Part shown: positions 5,342 through 12,822 of the stretch, one piece after another
How the letters are laid out: every line of letters starts with the position of its first letter
How positions within the stretch are numbered: the first letter of the stretch is position 1
NCBI GenBank assembly: GCA_016215735.1
Contig: JACRIA010000084.1
Span: 1-20,976 of the forward strand
Length of the DNA: 20,976 nucleotides
From: Candidatus Peregrinibacteria bacterium
GTDB lineage: Bacteria; Patescibacteriota; Gracilibacteria; UBA1369; UBA12463
Direction: 5' to 3'
The notes under the pieces: model-generated
Databases searched by the model: none
What the model saw: the letters and a program-made list of their open reading frames with translations, nothing else
Told to the model about the DNA's origin: nothing
Made by a program: the position numbers and the translations under genes

Positions 5342-5415
5342 TGGGGAGTCGCCAAGCGGCAAGGCATCGCCCTCTGGAGGCGACATCGGGGGTTCGAATC
5401 CCTCCTCCCCAGCCA
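5342..5415 (+). tRNA. tRNA-Gln(CUG)
   Basis: A 74-nt cloverleaf: acceptor TGGGGAG/CTCCCCA, D stem GCC/GGC, anticodon stem TCGCC/GGCGA with loop CTCTGGA (anticodon CTG), T arm GGGGG-TTCGAAT-CCCTC with one G-U pair, discriminator G and an encoded CCA at 5413-5415. The U1-A72 pair and G73 fit bacterial tRNA-Gln. No intron is present, unlike the tRNA-Asn gene in this window. Confidence 0.97.
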
Positions 5416-5420
5416 ATTTT

Positions 5421-5468
5421 GGCTTGCGTAAGCCATTTGAGCCGCCTACCTATGTGACGGGCGGGCTT
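5421..5468. terminator. Hairpins between convergent tRNA-Gln and the R-M operon
   Basis: GGCTT-GCGT-AAGCC (5421-5434), then AGCCGCC (5440-5446) pairing with GGCGGGCT (5460-5467) through one bulged G. They sit between two convergent units, so they may end transcription from one or both sides; only weak U-tracts follow. A 10-bp palindrome GTGTTAACAC lies nearby at 5499-5508. Confidence 0.4.
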
Positions 5469-5511
5469 AAAAGTGGCTATTTTTGATTCACTATGTTTGT
5501 GTTAACACGCC

Positions 5512-6063
5512 CTAGTTCTTTTTCAGCTCACGAATCAAATCTTTGTAATTCGGTAAAGCCCTTTCGACCAAATTCCAATATTTTCTTGAATGGCCCAATT
5601 CTCCTAAATGACAAAGCTCATGCGCGACAATGTATTCAGCTAAGCGTTGTGGCAAAAAAACTATTCTATAGTTGAAATTCAAATTGCCCTTTTTTGAACA
5701 ACTGCCCCATTTTGTTTTATGATTTTTGATCGTAATTTTATTATATTTGAAGCCATATATGTTGTTGAATTTCTTGATAATCCTTATCGCTAATTTGTAT
5801 GCTTTTTCTTTGTTGTAAGCATAGCTAACAGATTTGTTTTTGACTTTGAACCTTTTGGCTTCTCTAAAATAATCCAATTTTTCAGATATCCACTTTGATT
5901 TTTGCTTTAAATAAACCTCTACATCCGAAACAGTTTTGTGGTGAGGCAGTGTAACAACGACATCGCAATTACAATAAACCGCTATCCGTAAGCGTTTTGC
6001 GCGAGTACTTTTCCTTATCGAATAAGAAATTTTGCGGTCATAGAGTGTGATTTCTTTATTCAT
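5512..6063 (-). CDS. YgjP/DUF45-type zinc metallopeptidase
   Basis: A 183-aa protein of the YgjP-like (DUF45, M48-related) family, predicted zinc-dependent peptidases that often accompany type I restriction genes. The zinc site is HELCH (148-152) with glutamate as the general base and a third histidine in GHSRKYW (H158). The family block TKWGSCS (117-123) is intact. There is no signal peptide or membrane helix, so it is cytoplasmic. The length is slightly below the usual ~230 aa, but all motifs are present. The hsdR stop codon TAA and this gene's ATG are directly adjacent with no gap, so translation is probably coupled. It is the last gene of the R-M operon. The substrate is unknown. Confidence 0.85.
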   Translation of the reverse strand: MNKEITLYDRKISYSIRKSTRAKRLRIAVYCNCDVVVTLPHHKTVSDVEVYLKQKSKWISEKLDYFREAKRFKVKNKSVSYAYNKEKAYKLAIRIIKKFNNIYGFKYNKITIKNHKTKWGSCSKKGNLNFNYRIVFLPQRLAEYIVAHELCHLGELGHSRKYWNLVERALPNYKDLIRELKKN

Positions 6064-8976
6064 TTAAAATTTCTTGATTATTAAGTCGGTCAGTTCGTTC
6101 AAATATTTTTGAAAATCTTTTATCTTAATTCTTTCTTTAAATTCTTTAAGAATCAAAATTTGAACTTCTTTTTTTACATCTTTCAAAAAAGCTTCTCTCT
6201 TAGATGATTCTTGCCATTCTTTATCCAAAATTTCATCAAGACGAGCAGTTACCACTTTTGAAAATTCAATAAGATCTTTTTTAGACGTATTCTCTGAAAA
6301 TCCCTCGGTGATTGTGAAAATCGCATATTCTTTAAGATTCAGCCCCATACCTTTAGCTTTATCGCCAACCTGCTTAATATCTTCCATAAGCTCAAAATAT
6401 GCCTTTATTCTTTCCGCAAGATCAATCTGGTTTTGTTCAAAGTTAGTTCTGATAGCCATCAATCTTTCGCTAAACTTTTTAAAAACAGGATTTGTTTCAA
6501 TATTGATTGAGATTTCCCGTTTTAACATTTTCTCAAGATTTACCGCTTTTTCTTCTTCGTCCATTTTTTCAAGCCTTTCCAGCGTATAAATATCGTTAAT
6601 CCTTAATTCCCTAAAGTTCTTTGTAATACCCTCGTAGTCGACACTTGATTGAATCAGTTCCTTCATTTTGCCGCCATATTCGCTCAAATTATGATTGCTT
6701 GTTTCATTTCGATATTCTTTAACAAAAGCGATATAAAGACTTACTATCCATTCAAATTTTCGAAGGTAGTCGGCCAGAAATGGATCGGGCGACAAAATCT
6801 CAAAAAGAATTTTTAGATCACTGTATTTATCATAAAAGAGTTGTTGTTTCATTTCGTCTCCTCCAAGCAATTTTAAACAATGGCGAAGATTTTTCATTGA
6901 AGGATCTTCCGTATTTACACCTTCAAATAAAGCCAGAACATCATTAAATGTTGTTTTAAACATATTCTTGTATTCTTCAATATCAATCATTGCGCTATCG
7001 ATCACGCTTTCGTCAAAATCAAGAGCCTCGTGCAAATTTCTCGTAATACCGTAGTAATCAATTATCTTCCCGCAACCCTTTTCTTTGTTATAAACGCGAT
7101 TTGTCCTTGCGATTGCCTGCAGAAGATTGTGGTCTCGCAAAGGTTTGTCCAAATACATCACCTGTTCATTTGGCGCGTCAAAGCCGGTTAAAAGCATATC
7201 GCAAACAATCAAGAAGCGGAGCGGGTCGTCCGTGTTCTTAAAGGCCTCAATAATTCTTTCACGATCACGCTTGCTCGTGTTATATTTTTTTAATTGTTCA
7301 TCATCGCTGTTTGGATCCCCCGGGGAATACACCACTTTTGACCATTCTTTATGGATTAGTTCATCAAGCAGTTTTTTGTATACTGCGCATGCCTCACGGT
7401 CATAACAGACTATCTGCGCTTTAAATCCGTTGGGCTCGATGTAAAGCTTGAAATGTTCAACAATATCCAAAGCAACTGCCCTCATTCGCTTTTCCAGCTT
7501 AACTAAAGCCGATTTTTTACCGTATTTTTTGATCAATTCCTGCTTTTCTTCATCGGAAAGGCCGCCTGTAAATTCGTCAAACTGTTCATCTACTTGTTCT
7601 TCGTCAATAAAGAATTTGGAAAGCCTTGCCTCATAGGTTACGGGCAATGTAGCGCCATCATCAATAGCTTGTTGGATTGAGTAATAGTCGAGATACCTTT
7701 CCCCTTCCTCTCCAAAATTACGATGTGTATTTAATGTTTTTTTATCAATCGGCGTGCCTGTGAATCCAAAAAAGAAAGCATTTTTCATTGTGCTGCGCAA
7801 TTTTATCGCCGAAATACCCTCATTATCCCTATGAGCCTCATCGGAAAGGATTATGACGTTTTCATCAAGATTTTCGACTTCTTTGCCAAGCTCACTGAAC
7901 TTTTGGATTGTAGAGATGAAAATGCCGCGTTCCGGTGATTTAATTTTTTGCTCCAAATCACGGCGGGAAGTGGCGCGAACCACATTTTTACCGCCGCAAT
8001 TGATAAAGGTTTCAAAAATTTGATCATCCAGATCGATACGATCAACAAGAATAAAAACCTTTGGATTTTTCAAATGCGGCTCAAAGCGCAATTTCCAGGC
8101 GGTATAAAACATGGTGATACTTTTTCCGCTGCCTTGCGTATGCCAAATAAGGCCTTTTTTCTTCTTGTTCTCAATAACACGCTGCACAATTAAATTTGTT
8201 GCTCTAAATTGCTGATAGCGGCAGATTTTCTTGGTTGTTCGCCCTTTTTCTTTCTCAAAAACAAGAAAGTTTTTGATAATGTCCAAAAGATTATCTTGCT
8301 TGAATAGAGAGACTAACGTCATTTCAAGATTACCGCCGGCAAGTTCTTCAAGATCATCGTCGCGCCATTGAAAGAAATACTGTTTTGGCGACCCCGTAGC
8401 TCCATAAACAGTTTTTAAACCATCCGTGGCCATATTAAAACAGTTTGGAAGGTAAAGTTTGCGAGCGTTTCTTTCGTAGCGTTTTATTTGATCAATCCCT
8501 TTTTCATAATTGATTGAAAAAGAAGCAGTTGGACTTTTAGCCTCAATATCGGCAATCGGCAAACCATTCAAAAATACAATCATATCAGGCCGGATATTTT
8601 CTTCATTGCCCTCAAAAACAAACTGATTGGTGATAATAAATTGGTTATTTCCCGGATTATCGAAATCGACAATTTTATAATCCCGCATTGTTCTTGTTTT
8701 TGGATCCTGTAAATTTATGTCGTTTCGCATCACTTCCAAAAATCCCTCGTTGGTCTCGATCTTTTTGATTTCACGGATAACATTTTCCACTTCCGTATCG
8801 TCTTCAAGCTGATTGATGCGCGTAATGGCCGCTTTGAGGTATGGAATAATCAAATATTCCGTCTCAAATTCCCGCAGTTTCTTAAAATCTTCCGGCTTAA
8901 TGTATTCATAGCCAAGATCATGCCTAAAGAATGAGATGATGTGATTTTCGACGGTGTATTGCTCGTTGAAGCGCAT
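6064..8976 (-). CDS. hsdR: Type I restriction endonuclease, motor/nuclease subunit HsdR
   Basis: The 970-aa restriction subunit translocates and cuts DNA when bound to an HsdM-HsdS complex at unmethylated sites. The N-terminal PD-(D/E)xK nuclease has RPD (D131) and EAK (E145, K147). The superfamily 2 motor follows: Walker A GSGKS (282-286), LVDRIDLDDQ (about 310-319), DEAH (379-382), GFTGTP (404-409) and LTGFDAP near 630, with Q.IART (motif VI) close after. A helical C-terminal region would bind the methylase. Length and motifs are complete, so it should be functional. The start at 8976 lies 11 nt after the SEC-C gene's stop, and no Shine-Dalgarno is visible. Confidence 0.96.
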   Translation of the reverse strand: MRFNEQYTVENHIISFFRHDLGYEYIKPEDFKKLREFETEYLIIPYLKAAITRINQLEDDTEVENVIREIKKIETNEGFLEVMRNDINLQDPKTRTMRDYKIVDFDNPGNNQFIITNQFVFEGNEENIRPDMIVFLNGLPIADIEAKSPTASFSINYEKGIDQIKRYERNARKLYLPNCFNMATDGLKTVYGATGSPKQYFFQWRDDDLEELAGGNLEMTLVSLFKQDNLLDIIKNFLVFEKEKGRTTKKICRYQQFRATNLIVQRVIENKKKKGLIWHTQGSGKSITMFYTAWKLRFEPHLKNPKVFILVDRIDLDDQIFETFINCGGKNVVRATSRRDLEQKIKSPERGIFISTIQKFSELGKEVENLDENVIILSDEAHRDNEGISAIKLRSTMKNAFFFGFTGTPIDKKTLNTHRNFGEEGERYLDYYSIQQAIDDGATLPVTYEARLSKFFIDEEQVDEQFDEFTGGLSDEEKQELIKKYGKKSALVKLEKRMRAVALDIVEHFKLYIEPNGFKAQIVCYDREACAVYKKLLDELIHKEWSKVVYSPGDPNSDDEQLKKYNTSKRDRERIIEAFKNTDDPLRFLIVCDMLLTGFDAPNEQVMYLDKPLRDHNLLQAIARTNRVYNKEKGCGKIIDYYGITRNLHEALDFDESVIDSAMIDIEEYKNMFKTTFNDVLALFEGVNTEDPSMKNLRHCLKLLGGDEMKQQLFYDKYSDLKILFEILSPDPFLADYLRKFEWIVSLYIAFVKEYRNETSNHNLSEYGGKMKELIQSSVDYEGITKNFRELRINDIYTLERLEKMDEEEKAVNLEKMLKREISINIETNPVFKKFSERLMAIRTNFEQNQIDLAERIKAYFELMEDIKQVGDKAKGMGLNLKEYAIFTITEGFSENTSKKDLIEFSKVVTARLDEILDKEWQESSKREAFLKDVKKEVQILILKEFKERIKIKDFQKYLNELTDLIIKKF

Positions 8977-8987
8977 GGGTTATTGGG

Positions 8988-9521
8988 TTATTTACCGCAG
9001 CATTTTTTATACTTTTTGCCGCTGCCGCAATTGCATGGTTCGTTGCGCCCGATTTTTTCTCTGCTTTCCTTCTCATCTATTACGAGTCGATTCAGCCAAT
9101 TTTCCTCAAATTCAATTTCATATTTTTCGATAATAGGAAGTCTTTTCATGAATTTTTCTTCAAGAGACATTTTGTTGATTTCCTTTTCGCTATAAAGTTT
9201 GCGAAAATCACGCCATGCTAGACGTTCGGGTAGTTCACTAAAAAAGCAGTCGTTGTCATAATCGTTGATAAAACATTCTAAATCTTTGTTTTCTTCAAAA
9301 TATCGCGTTGGAAACCATTGTTTGAATTTTTCATTATATTCAAATTCTTTTTTGTATCCTTCTTCATAAGCCTTGGAGTAAATATGTTGAGCCAGTTCAT
9401 CATGCTCTTTACTTCTTGGGTCATCTTTTGATCCGGTATGAATAGCATTCACCATCCAATCACCGAGATAGACGAGTTCGATGAGAGTTTTGAGCTGTTT
9501 TTTAGTAAGATCGAGTTGCAT
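8988..9521 (-). CDS. SEC-C zinc-motif protein
   Basis: A 177-aa protein ending in a SEC-C motif, GRNEPCNCGSGKKYKKCCGK (158-177), with zinc ligands C163, C165, C174 and C175. The same module ends SecA and many stand-alone proteins. The N-terminal ~155 residues are acidic and aromatic-rich, probably helical, and not recognised. No membrane segment is seen. It lies between hsdR and the 280-aa gene, 11 and 19 nt away, so it belongs to the R-M operon. SEC-C proteins are not standard R-M parts, so its role here is unknown. The start is the only reasonable ATG at the beginning of the frame. Confidence 0.8.
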   Translation of the reverse strand: MQLDLTKKQLKTLIELVYLGDWMVNAIHTGSKDDPRSKEHDELAQHIYSKAYEEGYKKEFEYNEKFKQWFPTRYFEENKDLECFINDYDNDCFFSELPERLAWRDFRKLYSEKEINKMSLEEKFMKRLPIIEKYEIEFEENWLNRLVIDEKESREKIGRNEPCNCGSGKKYKKCCGK

Positions 9522-9540
9522 GGGGAAAATGGGTTAAAGG

Positions 9541-10383
9541 TTATATAACTTGATTTATGTATCTAAGCAAAATTCCTACTTGGTAAATTAAAAACTCATT
9601 TTCTGCGTCATTCAGCTCTCCATCATTATGCTTGCTGTTTTCATTAAAATATTGATCGAGATAGCCAAAAATTTGAACAATCACGTTTCTAATCTGAACG
9701 TCTGTAGAACGGGACTTAAGCGCTTTGCTCAACTCATTTTTGTTTTCCGCTAATCCCTTTTTGTTTTGCAATTTTAATCTGAGAAATTCTTCCAAAGTTC
9801 TCCTAAGACTCTCGGCAGATTTTATATATTTTTGGGCCTGATAAAACTTGAGCGCATCAGTAAAATGCTTATTACTTTGCTCATCTAAAAAATCCATCAC
9901 CTTATTTACAAGCATTTCATCAAGAATTTCTTCGCCTTTTGGATAGAAGATAATTTCTTCATTTTCAAGTTTTTTTACCGCAAGATTCACATTTGAAAAT
10001 TCAAGGGACTGTAAAAGTTTTCTATATAAGGTTTCTTTACTATAAGTAATCTGATCACCATAACCAGAACTGGTTTTGATATCGAGCGAAAAAATAATTT
10101 CCATCAATTTATAAAACTCAACTTCATTATTTTCCTCTATTAACCTATCCCTAAGGTTATAGCTCCATTCTCGATTACCATAAACTTCTCCTTCCCATTT
10201 TTCAGGAATACCTAAATAGCGACAAAAAACGGCAACACTTGATACCGTAACATGATTATCAATGTCACTCATAAAGTTTAAGATTCTTGTCTTAAATTTC
10301 ACGAATTCATCTTCCGGATTTGCCACCATACTTGGGGTTTTCCATCTTTGATTAAATTTCTTAATTTTATCTTTTAAATTCAT
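9541..10383 (-). CDS. Hypothetical protein, possible abortive-infection type
   Basis: A 280-aa protein of no firmly recognised family. The C-terminal ~110 residues are helical: KSAESLRRTLEEFLRLKL, a middle lysine-rich helix, then KHNDGELNDAENEFLIYQVG and LLRYI. This layout resembles C-terminal domains of abortive-infection or HEPN-like defence proteins, but I cannot point to a definite catalytic motif; HND at the start of the last helix is the closest candidate. The N-terminal half is mixed and contains tryptophan-rich EKWEGEVYGNREWSYNLRDR. It sits between hsdS (8-nt gap) and the SEC-C gene, in the R-M operon. A defence function is inferred from place and general shape only. Confidence 0.6.
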   Translation of the reverse strand: MNLKDKIKKFNQRWKTPSMVANPEDEFVKFKTRILNFMSDIDNHVTVSSVAVFCRYLGIPEKWEGEVYGNREWSYNLRDRLIEENNEVEFYKLMEIIFSLDIKTSSGYGDQITYSKETLYRKLLQSLEFSNVNLAVKKLENEEIIFYPKGEEILDEMLVNKVMDFLDEQSNKHFTDALKFYQAQKYIKSAESLRRTLEEFLRLKLQNKKGLAENKNELSKALKSRSTDVQIRNVIVQIFGYLDQYFNENSKHNDGELNDAENEFLIYQVGILLRYINQVI

Positions 10384-10391
10384 GGTTTCAA

Positions 10392-11552
10392 TTAATGATT
10401 AGCTCTCACTTTCCCGCTCAAAAGGTCATCCATAAGACCTTTTTTGAGTTTTAAAAAGCGAGATTTGATTTGTTGATTGATTGAAATTTTGCTGTCCAAC
10501 AATGATAATATTTTAACTATTTTTTTCTGCTCCTCGTTTTTAGGCAGTGCAATTTGGAATGTTTTAATTGTTTTCCAATCAGTCCTTGGCATTTTAGTAC
10601 CAAACGAATTTGAAATTGAATGATTAATAAATCCATCATCCTGTACATAGTAAAAAAGTAGGACTGGCTCAATTAACCTTTTAGGCCTAAATACCAAAAT
10701 TTCTGTTGAACAAACACCAGCGAACTTTGCAAGCCAGAATTTCTTGAGGTATGGACGCAATTTTCCAAATAAGACATCATTAGTATCAAATTTCGACTTG
10801 ATGCTTAAAGTATCAGTTGATAGGCCAGTCCCTAATATTTGACCTGTTTTTTGGTCTATATGCTCTAAACCTATATAAACAGATTCTTTAGTTGTCTTGG
10901 GATCAATTTTAGTTTTAACTAATTCACAAATTTCACTAAATTTTATCACCTCCCACTCCTCCGGTATCTCTCCAAGCTCGGTTTTTTTAAACTTCGTATG
11001 ACCGATTCCTTTCGTCAAAAGTGTTTGCATCAGGCCTTTTTTTAGTTTCTCGGTTTGCTCGATGATCCGCTCGACTTTTTCAATTTCGGAGTCGACTTTT
11101 GAGAGTATGGCGGCGATGCGGGTTTGTTCGTCATTAGAAGGGAGAAAAAATCTAATTTCATCTAGTGATCCTTTCGTCAGTTTACCCCTAGTTGTTCCTG
11201 TCGTATAAATTCGTAAGTCCGCCCAATTTAAGTATTCCTTGAGAAAAATAATATTTGCATCTATACACCGTAAAACATGCGCGTGGTTGTTAACCCAAGT
11301 TTTTCCTCTAACAATGTATGTAGTATTGGCATATGGTGACCAATCTGCTCCATCCTCGCCTACAAGTAATAATTCTTCGTCGAAAATATAATCTGCGACA
11401 TGATCCACAATGCCAGTGGCGCCATAATAGGGTATCGTTCCCTTTTCTCTGTCAGATTTTGTGACCGGCTTACGAAGATTATCCAGATTCTCACAAACTT
11501 GATTGAGTTGCTTCATTTTCCACCCCGCTGGTATTTGTCGAGATTGAGTCAT
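10392..11552 (-). CDS. hsdS: Type I restriction-modification specificity subunit HsdS
   Basis: The 386-aa subunit recognises the two half-sites of the target DNA for both HsdM and HsdR. It has the classical two-repeat plan: target-recognition domain 1 (about 10-135), a conserved helical spacer (LPSNDEQTRIAAIL to KKGLMQTLLT, 137-181), domain 2 (about 195-335) and a matching second spacer (LPKNEEQKKIVKIL to KKGLMDDLLSGKV, 336-382). The two spacers are clear repeats of each other. The two recognition domains differ, so the target should be bipartite and asymmetric; the sequence cannot be read from this. Complete. It is separated from hsdM by two unrelated genes, an unusual order. Confidence 0.95.
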   Translation of the reverse strand: MTQSRQIPAGWKMKQLNQVCENLDNLRKPVTKSDREKGTIPYYGATGIVDHVADYIFDEELLLVGEDGADWSPYANTTYIVRGKTWVNNHAHVLRCIDANIIFLKEYLNWADLRIYTTGTTRGKLTKGSLDEIRFFLPSNDEQTRIAAILSKVDSEIEKVERIIEQTEKLKKGLMQTLLTKGIGHTKFKKTELGEIPEEWEVIKFSEICELVKTKIDPKTTKESVYIGLEHIDQKTGQILGTGLSTDTLSIKSKFDTNDVLFGKLRPYLKKFWLAKFAGVCSTEILVFRPKRLIEPVLLFYYVQDDGFINHSISNSFGTKMPRTDWKTIKTFQIALPKNEEQKKIVKILSLLDSKISINQQIKSRFLKLKKGLMDDLLSGKVRANH

Positions 11553-11567
11553 AAAAATAGTAGATAT

Positions 11568-11948
11568 TTATCGTTTTATATCCAGCAAATCCATCACGAA
11601 CCTGTGCATTTTGATAATGGTTGCTTTTGAATATTCCAAGGCTTTTTGCGCTTCTTTCATGACCGATTCATTAACATACTCTCGCATAAAAGCCATGGAA
11701 ACATATCCAAAATGCTGGCCACGGTTTTCAGAGTGAGCGATAAGCTGGTTTATCATTTCGTCATCGGCAAACTGTTTCATGTTTTTGCTTATAATTTCGT
11801 ATGTTAGAGGATTGATCGCAACCTCTACGACGACAAATACCCTTGATACTTGATCATCTAAAATCCTTGTTTCTGTAATAAGCTTGGCTTCAGAATAAGG
11901 TCCCTGTTCGCCCCAAAGTTGATCAAATTGTTCTTGAGTGAGTTTCAT
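11568..11948 (-). CDS. Hypothetical 126-aa protein
   Basis: Not recognised. The protein is small and soluble, with strands in the first half (SRVFVVVEVAINPLTYEII) and helices in the second (VNESVMKEAQKALEYSKATIIKMHRFVMDLL). It lies 15 nt from hsdS and 8 nt from the BRO/DinD-like gene, so it is in the operon. Both the tight packing and ordinary codon use support a real gene. No metal-binding or catalytic motif is evident; a partner or regulator of its neighbours is possible. Confidence 0.65.
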   Translation of the reverse strand: MKLTQEQFDQLWGEQGPYSEAKLITETRILDDQVSRVFVVVEVAINPLTYEIISKNMKQFADDEMINQLIAHSENRGQHFGYVSMAFMREYVNESVMKEAQKALEYSKATIIKMHRFVMDLLDIKR

Positions 11949-11956
11949 GTCGATGG

Positions 11957-12796
11957 TTACTTATTAGAAATGCGTTTGGGATTTTTCCCTTCCAACCTCA
12001 AGAAATTCTCCTTACTCACAACTCTTTTCCCACTTTTTTGTTCAACATCTTTGCGTGCTTTTCCTGCCACTTCACCGCCTTGTTGAGCGGCTTTTTTGTT
12101 CTGTTGAAATCCTCGAGTATCTCTGTTTTTGGCAATTTCCGTAGTTGCAGCTTCACCAAGCATGGAAAAGATAAGCTCCAAGTCGGTCATGTGGTCGCGT
12201 AAATTTTCACGTTTAAGGTTCTTGTATTTTTGGTGCTGGCTTGGAGTCATGCCAAAAGTGGCTTTTGCTATTTCCGCTGTTAAAATCGAATATTCTTTGC
12301 CTTCTTTGACTCCTCGATTTTGCCATTCATCAGTGAGGGTTTCACGCACTTGAATTCCACGCATACGTTTTTCAATCCAGCCGTCCGGATAGCCTTTTGC
12401 TTTGTATAATGCCCGGGTTCTTTTAGTCCCAAGTTCAGGGTCTTCAATCTCTTGCACACGTTCATAGCCTACTTGTGCCAACCATCTTTTAAATGGCTCT
12501 GCTTTAGGGGAGGGAATTGATTGAATAATTCTGAAAATCCCCTCGGTATTAGCGCAGTTAAGCTTCCTGTTTTTTCCATCTTTGGCAATCATCTCAAGGG
12601 GGGTACAAATTGTCCCCCAGTTGACACTTAGTTCATTATCACGCGATCTCATTTTCTTAATGTAGTCCTTTACATTAAGCGAATCTGTTAAAATCTCTAC
12701 AACATCCGATACTGAAAAATACCATTGATTATTGTACCAGGTGCGAGCAACTGTTTTCCCTTGAAATAGTACAATCGATCTATCTGATTCAGTCAT
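11957..12796 (-). CDS. BRO/DinD-like protein (DNA damage-inducible protein D type)
   Basis: A 279-aa protein with an N-terminal BRO-N-like domain (about 7-115): LFQGKTVARTWYNNQWYFSVSDVVEILT, then NCANTEGIFRIIQSIPSPKAEPFKRWLAQVG. The middle segment (GWIEKRMRGIQVRETLTDEW and GKEYSILTAEIAKATFGMTPSQHQKYK, then LTDLELIFSMLGEAATTEIAK-like text) matches the E. coli DinD layout. The tail is lysine-rich. BRO-type domains occur in phage antirepressors and DNA-binding proteins; DinD inhibits RecA filaments in E. coli. Homologues are often found beside R-M genes. It directly follows hsdM by 26 nt. A role in sensing or answering DNA damage linked to restriction is plausible but inferred. Confidence 0.8.
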   Translation of the reverse strand: MTESDRSIVLFQGKTVARTWYNNQWYFSVSDVVEILTDSLNVKDYIKKMRSRDNELSVNWGTICTPLEMIAKDGKNRKLNCANTEGIFRIIQSIPSPKAEPFKRWLAQVGYERVQEIEDPELGTKRTRALYKAKGYPDGWIEKRMRGIQVRETLTDEWQNRGVKEGKEYSILTAEIAKATFGMTPSQHQKYKNLKRENLRDHMTDLELIFSMLGEAATTEIAKNRDTRGFQQNKKAAQQGGEVAGKARKDVEQKSGKRVVSKENFLRLEGKNPKRISNK

Positions 12797-12822
12797 ATTT
12801 TTTGAGGTTAAAGATTAAAAAT

